64,000 bases of DNA from Hyperoodon ampullatus (GCA_949752795.1 OX457060.1:3153454-3217453); one strand, 5' to 3'; counted from the first letter of the stretch, positions 11,216-23,586 are shown. Numbers and translations are program-made. Notes: generated by a model from the letters alone, not told the origin.

Positions 11216-13415
11216 ACTCAGGTTCTCAAACACTAAGCACACCTCAGGCCCTGGGACTATTTCAAACATAGATTTTGACACATTTATATTTCATTTCTTA
11301 CCCTGTGCCAAGATATTGAAAAGGGAGATTCGCATTGGCCATTGATCATCTGTATACATTGGTCAGCAGCAAGATGTCTATTAGCCCTGTCCGTGTGGCC
11401 CCTTCATGATTCACAGCTCCCTATTTCTATTCCACGTGTGATACGTGAGCCTCTTCCTTAAATGTGGCCAATGATCCCCTAAGTATCACATGGCTGCTTT
11501 CACTGAGACATCTCACCAAGGTATGGCCAAGAAGCTGGGCCCAGCTCTGTCCTTCTGGGCTCCATCAGCCTCTTTCCCCTCCTACACTCCAGACTGAGGA
11601 AATAAGTTCTAGACTAAGACTGGGGGTGAGGAGCTTCTCCCCTTTTGTTTTTTTCAAGAGATTTTTTAATCTACTCTCTCCCTTTAAGAATTAGTTTCTA
11701 GAACAACATCCTAGAAGAGTTGTTTTGCCGTCACCTGCCTTTTACTCTGCTCTAAACCTGCCTTGAGGCAATAAACATAGAGCTAGTATGAATAAAGAGA
11801 AGAGATAGGGGAAAAATACAAGAAGGAAATAAAAACATAAATTAGAGCCTCAAAATCTTATCTGTACACACAAATAGCACCTTTCTGGGCTTGAAAAAAG
11901 AAGCACTGCCCCACAGGTCAGCCTTGGTCTTCAGAGACAATGAGTATGTGCCATCTGCCCCTCTACCTGCCCAGTCCAGCAGTGGCCAGAGGTCTATTTC
12001 AGCAGGCTGATCCCAAGACAGTCACGGACCCACAAATAATGGGAGGCTCAGAGCTCTCCATCATCAATGGATAGAACACAAAACACACAACACTGACCCC
12101 TGGGGCTGGGAGCACACAGTCAGGTTCTCCCAAGAGCATTACCAGCAGCAGAGATAGCCACATAGAGATCTCAGGGGTATGAACTCAGTTCCTCTGGTCA
12201 GAAAGGGTGAGGTTTTAGCTGCAACACACAGCACTAGAACCCCCCAAAGGAGAGTACCAATGAGGAGCAGCTAGGATATAGGAGGCAAGGCACAGGGTCA
12301 GGAGGGAGGGAGCCTCAGCCAGAAAACCTTATGCCTCTTTGGTCCCTAAGAGCACTCTTACTAGAAGAGAAGGAGGCCTCCTGCCCACAGTGGCCCATGG
12401 CTGCCCATCAGAGGGCCTTTTGGGTACTGAATTCTTCCCACATGCCTGGAAAAGGGATGACTAAATGCATAGCCACTGAGATATTTCAGCTAAACCTAGT
12501 TTGTTATCCTCACAGGAATTTGATCTCCTTAAAATTCACCTTGGATGGCTTAAATTCCCATATCTGTTTTATTACTGACATGGGGTTCTGGGTGTGGCAG
12601 TGGCTTTTAATGTTGCTTTGTTTATTTTAAACTCACAACTGGCTTTCATGTGGATTTAAGTTGAATCACTCTACCCAACAGTGCTCTTCTTTATTGTTTA
12701 AAAGCTGATCACATCTCTTTCTGAAAAGTACAGTGTACTTGTTACCCTTGCTATGAAGCGACCACAATTTACTGGGCTGAAAAATCAATATCTGATTGAA
12801 TCCAACTCGTGCTCCTCTCTGGAATTCTTATTGCCTCTCAACTGACAGCCTCGCTTCACTGTCCCACCCAGGCATTTACTTTCAAAATCTGGAGGGAAAA
12901 GAATCCATTTTCCAATGAATGGAAAGAACACTAAAGGAATGATTTTAAACACCAAAGAGAAATTCAGCCTTACTTGGGAGCTGAGCAGATGATCCTTGGG
13001 CAAGAAAATAAATGACAAGTTTCAAACTCAACCAGAGGTCTATTCTGTAATGCTCAGATAGCTGGAAGGAGTCACTGTTTGGAACCCACTATGAATTTGC
13101 TTTAACGATGTGTTATCTCTTCTATATGCTTTTAAATACATGATCTGGAAGAATTAGCATCCCGTCTATGGAAACATCCTTCTAGAACCCACCTGGTACA
13201 GAAAGTGGAGCTGTTGAGAAGTGCTGCTCTCTCCTTTGGCCATGAACGTCAGAAAAGAGGAAGAAGAAATTAGATTGTCATCATCTGGGTAGCCCCAGCA
13301 TTTGGAGACAAACCCAGAGTCAGGCAGATTCACCTGTACTCAGCCCCACTTTCACTAAATGAGAGGTTTTGCAACAGAGGAACAGGACTGGAGAGTTGCC
13401 AGATTTGACTTTTTT
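11216..13415. other. Gene-free stretch, nothing recognised
   Basis: No repeat family or coding signal could be identified. The longest frame (99 codons, 12331-12630, plus) ends in a hydrophobic run but lies in T-rich sequence and has no supporting context. Confidence 0.45.

Positions 13416-13417
<2 letters not shown>

Positions 13418-13459
<42 letters not shown>
13418..13459 (+). repeat. (TG)n microsatellite
   Basis: About twenty uninterrupted TG units follow 'cttttttcg' and run into 'taggtggg'. It is pure and long enough to be length-polymorphic. Confidence 0.97.
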
Positions 13460-13461
<2 letters not shown>

Positions 13462-14590
13462 GTGGGTTGCCAAACCTCAGAAATGTCTGAAGGAAAAGGT
13501 TTTGCTCCCTCTCCCTCTGTATGAGATGGGAGAATTCCCCTGAGAGGTCAGCTAGGCAAAGAAGAGAGTGTATTTAAAGGACATTGAACCAGTATACATC
13601 ATTTCTGGCAAATTAAAGAGCCAAAAGAGAAGACGAAAATGCATGAGGAGAGTTTTTGAAGACTCCTGACTTTTGAATGTGTGTGTTAAGGCTGGAGGCA
13701 GGCAGGAGAAGAAGAATTTAACTCAGGTTGGCAAACATAGTTAAAGGCCAAATAGAGAGCCAGTGTGTTGAGGAGATAACATGACAAAAGTGCAGAAATT
13801 GATGGTTTCTAATTCCTGCATGGTATTTCATGCCAAGTATGCCTCATATAACTATTGTTTAATTTATAGTTTTTCACTCTTCTTCTTTTCAACATATGAA
13901 ACCAAAGAGTATCTCTAACTGATATGCAGTAGCCAGGGCTTGAGGAGGACTTTAAGACCTTCACCACCTAGGGAGAGATCACCTTATGGAGATGGCTACT
14001 TCAAATTGTCTATAGGTTGCCCAAGTTGGGTAGATGGAGCAGGGAAAGATAATTATGGACATTGCAAGAGAATACAGGCAGAGTCGGCCAGTCTACTTAA
14101 GTTGAGGACACAGAGTTGAAAGTTCAGGAGACCAAGGCAGTGAGAGCTTACAGTATCAGAGAGGAAAGAGCAGCAAAAAAAGAAAACACTGGAGATATGC
14201 AGAAGTTCCCCTCTGAGTGTTCACCAGAGTACTAATCAGCAAGTGCATGTGAAAAAAAATTATCTGAGGCCAGGAAAAGAGCCTTTCAAAAAGATGAGAA
14301 GGGGCAGTGTTTGGTGGTCACACAGAGCCAGGAATAGTGCCTGTTCCCACCAGTCAGGCTGGAAAACCTCATCGTTCCTGAAATATTTGGTAGAGTACTC
14401 AGAAATCTCTTGCCTCAGTGGGGATGAGGAGGTGGGGAGGGATTAACCCTCGGTTAAACGATGCTCTGATTTTGTCTGACAAATCTTAAAAGTGAGAATG
14501 ATCAAACTGTTTCCAAGTGATTTAACTGCATCTCAGATAAAGAAAAGAATATTTACAGAAGCATAAAAATGCCAACACCTTAACGAGGTA
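13460..14590. other. Gene-free stretch, A/G-rich
   Basis: The text is purine-rich and weakly resembles the 3' region of old L1 elements, for example 'agggagagatcacc' and 'gagaatacaggcag', but not enough to place. A 67-codon frame at 14243-14446 has no recognisable domain. Confidence 0.35.
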
Positions 14591-15580
14591 AAATTTACAA
14601 TGTCTAAAATCCAATAAAAAATAAGTATGAATGCAAAGAAGCAGGAAAATATGACTTAAAATAATGAGGAAAAACTGTTCATTGAAATGGCCTAGAACTA
14701 AAACAGAACTGAATTAGCTTAGAGGGTCATTAAAACAGTTGTTTTAACAGTATTCCATATATTCAAAAAGCTAAAGAAAAGATTAAGTATGGAAGATATT
14801 TTAAAAGACCCAAATAAAACTTCTAGAGATAAAAACATCAGTGTCTGAGATCTTTAAAAATAATAATGCTGGATGGGCTCATGGCAGATTAGATGTGGCA
14901 GGAGAAAATATTAGCTAACTTGAGGCTGTTGAAATAGAAACGATCCAAAACGAAACCCAGAAAGAAAACCTATTTCACGAATCATATTAAATATAAATGG
15001 GCTGAAAATCCCAAACAAAAGGCAAAGATTGTCAGATCAGATAAAAATATCAAGACTGACACGTAACTGCCTACAAGAAATCCACTTTAAATATAAAGAC
15101 ACAAACAGGTTTAAAAAGTTTTTTTTCAAGGAAAAGGATATACTATACTAAAACTAATTAAAAAAAAGCTGGAGTAACTATATCCATAAAACATATTTTA
15201 GAGGGAATAATATAACCAGAGGTGAATACAATCATTTTATAATGACAAAAGGGTCAATTCATCAAGAAGAATTAACAAGCCTAAACATTTATGCACCTGA
15301 TGACATAACTTCAAAATATATAAAGCAAAAAATGATAGAAAAGCAAAGAGAAATAGATAAATCCACAATTAGAGTAAAAGATTTTAACAGCTCTGTTTCA
15401 ATAGTTGATAGAGCAGTGGACAAAAAAGTCAGTAAGGGTATACAAGACTTGAACAACATTATCAACAAACTTGACCTAATTGACATTTATAAAACTCTCC
15501 AAGCAACAGCAGAGGACATACTTTTTGAGCACACACAAAAAATTTACCAAGATAGATCATAGACAGGCCTCAAAACATTT
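14590..15580 (+). mobile_element. Ancient L1 (L1M-type) fragment with endonuclease-domain remnant
   Basis: The first part (14590-14990) follows the 5'/ORF1-side text of old L1M elements: 'tctaaaatccaataaaaaa', 'gcaaagaagcaggaaaata', 'cttctagagataaaaac', 'ctggatggg' and 'agattagatg'. It then passes into ORF2. At about 15068-15085 the frame reads CLQEIH, matching the endonuclease QETH motif. In the same frame, 15242-15562 is open for 106 codons. That part contains NIYAPD near residue 16, a DFN motif whose preceding glycine is now lysine, and DLIDIYKTL. The order matches the L1 APE-like endonuclease. Stops upstream, the QETH change and the missing RT domain show it is dead. An internal deletion between ORF1 and ORF2 is implied by how close the parts are. 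Confidence 0.85.
15242..15562 (+). pseudogene. L1 ORF2 endonuclease remnant (106-codon open frame)
   Basis: This is the longest uninterrupted piece of the ancient L1 above. It aligns by eye, without gaps over most of its length, with the part of L1 ORF2p from the 'MVKGSI' strand through the 'DLIDIYRTLHP' strand. Catalytic-site erosion (glycine to lysine before DFN, Asn to Asp in the IYAPN box) and the stop after 106 codons argue against any retained function. The apparent start codon is an ordinary internal Met of ORF2. Confidence 0.85.
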
Positions 15581-17310
15581 TAAAAGATTAGACTTATACA
15601 AAGTATGTTGTCTGAACATACTGGAATTAAATTAGAAATCTTTGTGTCATTATTCAGTATGTCTGCCAAGAAAAATAGTGTGGCCTGAGGTCAAGGGCTA
15701 GAGTGGGAATGCCGAAAAGGAAATGTTCACCAGAGATCATTGTGATGACTAGTGACTGCAAACTTATAAGTAGGGCATTATCCAGAGAGGCGGGGAAATT
15801 ATGAGGAGTTTGAGAATAGATAACTCCCATATGAGTCAGGTTGAGTCTGAGTAAGCTTGAAATCTCTGAAAGGAAGTAAACAGACTGCTAAAGGTATGCA
15901 ACTAGAGACTCAGAGATGAGGTCCAGAAGTTTAGATATGAAAGTTACTAGTGTGGTTTAAGCTCTGGGAACAAGGGATGGCCCAGAGGAAAAACAATAGG
16001 GAGACAAGAGAAATGGGTCAAGGATAAAGGCGTCCAACCACAGCTGAGGTCAAAGAAGAAGCTGTAAGGAGGTAGGAGGCATGCAGATTGTGTTATTGTG
16101 AAAGCTAAAGAGAAAGGCAAGAGTTTCAAGAAAAAAAATTGAGCAATATGTCAGTCAGTATCAAATAACACAGATCAAGAAAATGAGGGTAGAGAAAACA
16201 ATTGGCTTTGGGACCAAGGAGTTTACTTGTGTCCTTTCAGGAGATCAGTCTCAACAGAGTGGTGAGAAGAACTCTAGAATGCAGAGGGCTTAGTACAAGA
16301 GGATTGGGGCCACAGGTGTGGGTCATCCATCCTGGAAGTTTGACAAGGCATGGCAGACTCTTGCATGCCAAACACACGAAGCATCTCATCAGTCCTTAAA
16401 CCCATCAGGTCCTTTCACTTCCCGCTCTCTTCCCACTGCCTGTAATCTTATGAGAAAATGAAGTTCTTTCCCTGCTTAGTAATCCTTTCCCCTTCTGAGT
16501 ACTGAATCTTTTTTTCTTATCACACATCCATCCTACTGGACAGAGTAGGTGTCCAGGGGTGGGCACATGGATATATAGAGTCAACTGGAAGATGGATTGA
16601 ATCTGGAAGAGTGCATCTCACCTTGTGAGACTGGAAGTAGAGCCAAGACAGAGAAGGAGATGAGATGAAGAGAGAGAGAGATGATCAAGATGGAGATAGA
16701 GTCAGAGGCACTTTTAAAAGAAAGATAGAGATTCTCAATAACATTAGTTGAACCCCTTGTTCCAGCCATGCCTGAAACCAGCCCCCCTTCCTTATGACAT
16801 GAACTAATACCATCCTTTTTTTTCCTTGAGTTAGTCTGAATTAAGTTTATATCACTTGCAACTGAAAAAGCCCCAGCAAACAAATGTCCTCCACAGTTTC
16901 CTCTCCCTACTTTCATTACCTAGAAGTCTGCTGCCTATCTTTCAAGTTCCAAGAAAAATGTTATTTTCTCTGTGATGCCCTAGAGGTGTGCTGGTAAACC
17001 GGCTTTCAAAAAAACAAAACAAAACAAAACAAAAAACTCAGTTTTGTAGTGTTTGCTGATTTCCCTGATGTAAATATTTCCACGATGGCTAATTTCAAGC
17101 TATCAACATGAAGTCACCGAACACAGAGTGGAGAAAATATGGACAGAATCAGAGTAAACTGTGTCACATCTCCAGGTCCTGAGGGCAGAACTGGATATAG
17201 GGTGGTAGCTGTAAGAAGTTGCCTTACCTTGACAGGACACATTGCAAAAGTCTCCATGTCCTGAATGACAAAGCCCACTTGTCCTCGTTGGGTTTTCTCA
17301 AATGATCTGT
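15580..17310. other. Gene-free stretch with simple repeats
   Basis: An AG-rich patch lies at about 16668-16700 and an (aaaac)n run at about 17008-17037. The remainder includes purine-rich text that may be old L1 3' sequence, but nothing firm. The 111-codon minus frame at 16581-16916 overlaps the AG-rich patch and is not credible. Confidence 0.4.
17008..17037 (+). repeat. (AAAAC)n simple repeat
   Basis: Several tandem aaaac units follow 'ggctttcaaaa' and end before 'ctcagttttg'. No SINE body is attached upstream. Confidence 0.9.
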
Positions 17311-17314
17311 CCTT

Positions 17315-17500
17315 CCACCAACCTCACCTCTGCCCCTCCGAGTCCATGTTTACTGCTATCCCAGCACATACCCTGTGCGTCATACCCACTGGCCACATTT
17401 TTTGTCCCAGTGCTCAAGTGTGAGCTCCTCAAAGACGGAAACTAAGTCTGCTTCATCCTTGTCTCCTTAGGGCTGGACTTCCAGAAGGTGTCAGGAATAT
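17315..17500 (+). repeat. L2 LINE 3' region
   Basis: The order 'tcacctctgcccctcc', 'gctcaagtgtgagctcctc', 'aaagacggaaactaagtc' and 'ccttgtctccttagggc' follows the 3' end of L2. Divergence is high, as expected for a repeat from before the placental radiation. Confidence 0.7.
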
Positions 17501-18765
17501 GTGTAGAATGAGGAAGGTAGCTCTAGTGGCAACAGAGCCCAGTGAAGGTGGAGGGAGCCTGTACATATCTGAAGGCAGAGGAGTTGCTAGTGGGGAGGAA
17601 AATATTAGGAAACATTCTCAAACTTTGGAAAAAGAAGGAAACAAGGTGCTTCAGAGGTTAGGAGAGACAGTAGGAAGAGGCAAGATGGGAATCTGGAAGG
17701 GAATGGTGAGAATTCATCTGGGCATGGAAACAAAAATATGCCAAGGTGAGGCGGGAGTAAATGCAAAAAAAGTGTGCCCCCTTCTTCCAGGGAAGTCAGA
17801 GACAGGGAGAGGGAGACAGAGGCGAGGGGCTGGAATCAGGACATCAGATCCAGAGGAGCTACAGGGGTTCCAGATAGGATAGAGCAAACCTTCGGCCCAA
17901 CTGAGCATCTTCAAAGTCAGCCTTTCCCACATGTGTGCTTCTGCACCATGTTCAACCTCATGATTTCCAGCAATGACCCATGGACCACACTAGAAGCTGC
18001 AATTACTCTCTGAGAATAAAGAGCTAGGCAGTTTTCCATCTCTTCCCTCAAACACATCTCATTCTCCTGACTTACTTTTCCAGGGCCATGCCCGACATTG
18101 CTTCCGAAGCAAGTACTCAGGGTGACCATGCCCAGCCAGTGGGGACAGCAGGGGAGACTTAAACTCAGCCAACGGCAGCAGGCCGGGAGTTACACCACGT
18201 TGCCCTGACAACTAATGGGCAGAGTTTGGGAGAGATAGATGGAGACGGCTGAGGTCAATCTGTCATAAAATCCTAGTTAAAGGCTGGTTTTTCTCTCCTT
18301 CATTTCTGCTGATATAAACATGAGAAAAAAAGAAAAAGTTAATTGGGAGGCAGATTCCCTTAGAGACGTGCCAGGGCAGGAACCGCAGATTCTAAACATA
18401 AGGCCCTGAGCTGAGCTGAGGGTCAAACCAGGACATATCTAGAAACTCAAAGAGCCTTCTTGGAAATGTTACCCTGAAAATAAAAACCAAAGGCATGAAG
18501 AAGGAAAGATCCAAGCTTTTTCTGAGAACCTACTGTGTGTAGACTATAGCCCCAGGAAAGAGGTATAAACAAGAAGCTTCAAGAGACAGAATAGGCTCTG
18601 GCTGTTCAGCCTTCAATCTCATCTCTGACATTTACTGGCCAAGGAACCTGGGGCCACATGCCAGTGACAAGCCCTAAATCTGATAGGCAATGGGATCGTC
18701 CTTGCTTTACAGGATTATTGGGTGATCAAGGAGATAATGAGCGTTAGCACTGGATGAATGGCAGC
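17500..18765. other. Gene-free stretch, nothing recognised
   Basis: A 127-codon plus frame (17499-17882) lies in purine-rich sequence, with a glycine/glutamate/arginine-rich translation typical of such composition and no domain. No repeat family was identified. Confidence 0.45.
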
Positions 18766-18767
18766 CT

Positions 18768-18992
18768 ATAATAATAGCTGACGTCACTGTGCCCTTCCTC
18801 TATGCAAGCAGCATTCTCAATGCTTTATACACATTTCCTCACGACAATCCTACCAGACAGTTACTGCTACATACCCATTTTACAAATGAGGAAACAAGGC
18901 ACAGAGAAGTTAAGTAACCTGCCCAAGATCACACAGGTGATAAGTGGTCGAGCCAAGGCCTGCACCCAGGCCATCTGGCTCCAGAACCTGAG
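18768..18992 (+). repeat. MIR SINE, near full length
   Basis: The segment runs from 'taataatagctgacgtcac' through 'ccattttacaaatgaggaa', 'gaagttaagtaacctgccc' and 'aagatcacacaggtgata' to 'catctggctccagaac'. This is the complete central and 3' order of MIR and one of the best-preserved copies here. Confidence 0.93.
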
Positions 18993-19547
18993 CTATACAA
19001 CTACATCGACAACGCAGACAAGTCATCAAAAATGGAGGAGCAAAAAGAATATTGACAGACTATTTATATATCTTTGCGCACTCACACACAAATAATAGTT
19101 CTGGAAGGAAACACAATTTAAAAATTATAACATCGTTTGCCTCTGGGGAAGAGAAAGGCAAAGAAGGGAGAATTTTTACTGTATATTTACTGTGGAGTTT
19201 GAACCACAGGAAGGCAGTGCCTGTTTTAAAAATGAATAAATTAAATTAAAATTTAAAAATAGAGGAGCAGCGCAGGAGAAGCCATTTTCAATATACTTAT
19301 TTCAAGCATTCACTGAATGCGAAAGAACAGATTCCCGCTCTCTAGTCCCTGACATGACCATGGAGGAGCGGGCCCACAGACAGGTGATGAATGTCCAGAC
19401 ATGTGAGTATAACATGCTGCACAGGCCCCAAGGAGGACAGGAAAGCTTCTGCACGTGGAGAAGTGTGAGAGGCTTCACAGAGGAAGGATTTCCAGGCTGA
19501 GATCTTACCAGAACCCATGGCCTTGAGTCCAGTCATACGTAAACTAA
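18993..19547. other. Gene-free stretch; old L1-like text at 19275-19520
   Basis: 'agtgtgagaggcttcacaga' shortened by divergence, plus 'gatttccaggctgagatctt', resemble the old dispersed L1M 3' repeat ('aggcttcctggaggaggtg'). The preceding part is A-rich and unrecognised. Confidence 0.4.
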
Positions 19548-19745
19548 TAATGGCCCGTGTGATGAGCCCTTACTGCCAGGTACTGTGCTCCGGCCTCCAT
19601 ACAGATGATCCAACTGAATTCAACATCCTTATGAGGTGGGTACCATTATCATCGGCTCCCTTTCTTTTCCGGATGCGGAACTGAGGTTTAAAGAGGTTGA
19701 GTAAGTGCCCGAGGCCACACAGCTGGATGACAAAGCTAGGATCTA
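19548..19745 (+). repeat. MIR SINE
   Basis: 'gagcccttactgccaggtac', 'catccttatgaggtggg', 'gcggaactgaggtttaaag' and 'gaggccacacagctgga' give the MIR order from 5' to 3'. It lies about 550 bases after the previous MIR in the same orientation. Confidence 0.92.
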
Positions 19746-20955
19746 AAGACAACCTTCCCCAGAAACCACGGCCCCATCCCCCTAATCCCCCGGCGGCAGC
19801 TCCTAGAGACTGAGGAAAGGACGGGTGCACTGAAGCAGTCCATGAAGGCAGGTGTAGTCCCTGCCGAGAGTTCAGGCAGCAGGTGGGTTGCGGCCAGACG
19901 CGCTGTCAGGGAGGGGACACCACGTGCAGGGTCAACCCCGTCCCTGAGTTCCCACTGTGTGATGTCAGGGCCAATTCTTCTAGGCTTCACTATCTGCTCC
20001 TACAGAGCAAGAAGATAAAAGAGATGCTTTCTAAACAGCCTCACTGCTTATCTTACCAAAAAAAAGCAATTTCTGGTTGCTTTATAGGCTTTCTGACAAC
20101 AGGCCTGATGGGTTCTGGCCTTGGAAAGCTCATCTGATTCTGGGCCTGCGTCCTCAACTCTGCAGCAGCCCCTCATACCTGTCCTGAGAGTACCTACTGG
20201 GTGCAAAGAGCTGAGCTAGCTGCAAAAGCAACCGAACACCTGGACCCCGCTCTGGTGGGGAGGAGGGGCGTAAAGGACTTATTGTCTAAATGGGAGAAGA
20301 ACATCTGCAGAAGACGCTGCAATATCGCCTGGCTGCGTGGGAACACACTCCAAGTGGTGTCTACAAGGCTAAGGTGCGTCCTTCCCAGAACACCTGGATG
20401 ATGCTCTACAGAGGAGCTCTGAGTCTACTTTTGAAGGTGAGAACCTGGCTTTGGTGAGGACAGGTGGGAGGACATCACAGGTGGAAATGGGAATGAGACA
20501 GATAAAGACAAGACCTGGACCCTACTCTGGGATGTAACAGAGAGTCTGTGCTGGTGCTGGATATGAAAGAATCTTGATGACACAAGCCTGGCAAGAGGCA
20601 GATGGGGGAACTGAATGCAGGAGGGAGGCTCAGCAGAAGAGGTAATAGACAGCCACAGCAGGTTCTTGAGAGAAGGAATAGCTTGAGAAGAATCACCTAG
20701 AAGGAAGTCTGAGAGTTATTCATGTCCTAAATGGACGACAATCAAAATGTCTGAGCCAAAACCCAAGGTGAATGCGCTAATCACAAGGAGAACTATTTGA
20801 AATTATGGAAGTATATATTGAACACATCCTATACTCCCTTCTCTTTTCAGGATTCCTCCACATCGGCATTTCCAAAAGTAGCATTTACATAATACTCATT
20901 CCAGAGAATGAAAATAGGTATTATCAAAAAACAGAAAAATTAACAGTTGCAAACT
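19746..20955. other. Gene-free stretch; possible old L1M text at 20400-20700
   Basis: Around 20430-20700, text such as 'gagggaggctcagcagaag' and 'gagagaaggaatagc' weakly resembles old L1 3' sequence. No gene evidence was found. Confidence 0.35.
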
Positions 20956-20959
20956 ACAA

Positions 20960-21420
20960 GCCAGACACTATTTTAAGTGATCCACAAACATCCTTTATTT
21001 AATCCTCTCAGCAAACCATGAGGTAAGTCCCATTCACATTCCATTTCACAGTAGAAAAAACTAAAGTGCAGGGCATCCCTGGTGGCGCAGTGGTTGAGAG
21101 TCCGCCTGCCGATGCAGGGGACACAGGTTCGTGCCCCGGTCCGGGAAGATCCCACATGCCGTGGAGCGGCTGGGCCCGTGAGCCATGGCCGTTGAGCCTG
21201 CGCGTCCGGAGCCTGTGCTCCGCAACGGGAGAGTCCACAGCAGTGAGAGGCCCGCGTACCGCCAAAAAAAAAAAAAAAAAAAAAAACTAAAGTGCAGGTA
21301 GTGTTAGTAACTTGCCCAAGATCACTGTGAAGGAGCACAGTTTATTCCAAGGGGTCTGGATCCAAACCCTGTGCTCCCATCCATCAGGCTGTACCACCTG
21401 TCACAGTTTAGAAACACCCG
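20960..21420 (+). repeat. MIR SINE split by a CHR SINE
   Basis: The left half (about 20960-21070) reads 'gccagacactattttaagtg' to 'ccatttcacagtagaaaa'. The right half (about 21287-21420) resumes with 'gttagtaacttgcccaag' and 'atcactgtg'. The MIR is continuous once the CHR SINE at 21071-21286 and one copy of its target duplication are removed. Confidence 0.9.
21055..21298 (+). mobile_element. CHR SINE, short (double-deletion) form, inserted in a MIR
   Basis: The body (about 21071-21286) starts 'gggcatccctggtggcgca' and includes the tRNA-like A box 'tggcgcagtgg' and the altered B box 'aggttcgtgcccc'. It ends 'gcccgcgtaccgcc' plus a long A-run. The A-run joins a second copy of the target, aaaaaactaaagtgcagg, seen at 21055-21072 and 21281-21298. 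Both the internal block and the 3' 'gaagaccca' part of longer CHR copies are absent. Length and freshness suggest a recent insertion. Confidence 0.96.
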
Positions 21421-21995
21421 TTTAAACAAAATTCAACAGTTTCCCTTCCCAGAGGCTGTCACCCATTCTTCCTCCCTCCTTCCCACCTCAGCTGTGAACC
21501 AAAGGAGATCGAGGGAGCCTGGGGGCGGCTGAGGCTGTGAACAACCCCATGAGGCACCAATAAGAGCAGCAGGAGATATTACCTTTGCCCCTCCCCCCAC
21601 CCGGGGCAGGCCACCTCCTGGTGAACACTGGGATTTAGGGAAGGGGAAGACAGGTAATGGGGGAGAGGAGGGCCATTCTGGGCCCGTAGGAAGAGGTGGG
21701 GGACGGGGGCAGCTGGAGCTGCAATCATTTCCCTAGGTGACCTTCTCTCCTGTGACCAGGGTCAGGCATTTCTCCCCTGCTCGCTGGATTGAGGGGAGGC
21801 CCCAGAAGTTCCAGGCCCAAGGGCTGTAGGGAGGAACCAGAGAGGTGGCAAGGTGTGCAGAGGTGGAAGCCATTTACCACCCAGTATGGAAAAAACAGCA
21901 TCACTATTTTAATAACCAGCCCTGGTGACCATCACATTTTGCACATCTTCAGGTCTCTACCATTTCCAAAGCCCATGCCTTCTTGATGTCATTTG
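21420..21995. other. Gene-free stretch, G-rich, nothing recognised
   Basis: Guanine-rich text such as 'aagaggtgggggacgggggc' near 21690-21712 could form non-B structure, but no gene or repeat family is identified. Confidence 0.4.
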
Positions 21996-22130
21996 ACTGA
22001 CAGGACAACTCTGGGATCTCAGCAGGACAGGATTCATCATCCTCATTTTGCAGATGAGGAGGCTGGGACTCAACTGGTGAGTAAAAGAATTGGTTCTGGA
22101 AATGAAGTCTGAATCGAGTGCTCATGGTAC
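21995..22130 (+). repeat. MIR SINE fragment
   Basis: 'tcctcattttgcagatgagg' and 'aggctgggactcaactggtg' followed by 'gaatcgagtgctcatgg' match the MIR central-to-3' region. Confidence 0.8.
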
Positions 22131-22204
22131 TGCCACAATACTGAGGCTGCTCCCAGCCCCAAGGGCATTATCATCACCTTACAGGAAGCAGCGGGCCCAA
22201 GGGG

Positions 22205-22395
22205 TATGCAGTTTGGCGCCACTTTCTAGTTGTGTGACCTAAATACAGTAAGTCCTTTCAGTCGTCATCTGTAAGCCCACGCCCTCATCTGTAAGATAGG
22301 TGTGTTGGTACCCAACTCATAAGTAGGTTGTGAAGATTAAGGAGATAATTTCAGGACTGCCCTTGGCCCAGGACCTGACATACACAGAAAGTAAT
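22205..22395 (+). repeat. MIR SINE with internal 20-base duplication
   Basis: 'ctagttgtgtgacctaaat', 'ccctcatctgtaagatagg', 'gttgtgaagattaaggagat' and 'gcccaggacctgacatacac' follow MIR 5'-to-3' order. The word tcatctgtaag is present twice (22265-22275 and 22285-22295), a small local tandem duplication. Confidence 0.85.
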
Positions 22396-23150
22396 CATGC
22401 ACAGCTTCATCCCCTCTCTGAGTGAAGGTCACATTCACACCAATGGAAGCCCTCAGTCAAGAGGAAGAGGCATTGGCTGTGTCTGCTCACCCTCCACTGG
22501 CCCCTCTGGCACCAGCACCCCAAAGGTCCTTTGGGAATGGTCCACTCTCAGAGGCGCTGGACCTCACACCCCTGGCTGGCAGCTGAGCATGTGACCTGGG
22601 CAGCTAACCAAAGCTTTCTATCTCAAGGTTACAGGGGTTGGTTCAGAGACAGACACACGACCCAAACCCAGCCAGTGAGATTCATTTTGGGTTTTGTGTC
22701 GAAACTATAGGTACAAAGAAGTTCTCCTTCTACTGGGCTTGAGGCTGGGAAGTTACAAACCTGGGCATATCCTCCTAAAAACCGTCACACACCACCACGC
22801 GGACAGAGCCTGCATGTGATCCAATAGCACGATGACAGAGCTGGAAGACCAAAAAGGCAACATCCCAACAGCACTGTGTGAGTTCCTGAATGCAGCTATA
22901 CCTAGTTCTGAGTTAGAAGTGTGTGTTAAAACGTCTGTTTTTATTTAACTTGGTTAAATATATCCATGATCCTACATATCTAAGACTAAGAGAGTTAACA
23001 TGGGACAGGGTGTATTGAGAGAGAGAGGGAGTGGACCGTGCCTTCCCACGGGGAAGAAAAGACAGAGCATCATAAACCTGCAACTAGCAATTTTCTCATG
23101 TGCCTAGTACCCTACCTGAACGTACACACGTACAGTACACATTACACACT
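22396..23150. other. Gene-free stretch with unclassified old repeat at about 22620-22960
   Basis: Text including 'cccaaacccagccagtgaga' and 'tgtgtgagttcctgaatgca' resembles a dispersed mammalian repeat I recognise but cannot classify. The remainder holds nothing clear. Confidence 0.4.
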
Positions 23151-23158
23151 GCCTCAGC

Positions 23159-23450
23159 CACAAATACCACACACACCCTCATCCCACACACACACACACA
23201 CACCACACACATACACACCCAGACCCCCATGTACACACACACTCACACACACACACCATACACACATACCCCACATATGCACATACACCACATACACGCA
23301 CACACACCATATACATACACACCCAGACTCCACATATACACACACACTCACACACATACATCGCATACACACACACATATACCACATAAACCCATACTCC
23401 AAACACACACACACACACACACACATATACCACATAAACCCATACTCCAA

Positions 23451-23482
<32 letters not shown>

Positions 23483-23549
23483 CACATAAACCCATACTCC
23501 AAACACACACACACACACACACACACATATACCACATAAACCCATACTC

Positions 23550-23586
<37 letters not shown>

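Noticed and set aside
13418..13459. CRISPR-like or regulatory array suggested by periodic repeats
   Set aside because: It is a plain (TG)n microsatellite without spacers; eukaryotic context also excludes CRISPR.
21690..21715. G-rich patch as a possible G-quadruplex regulatory site
   Set aside because: G-runs are irregular and there is no nearby gene or promoter to give the site meaning.
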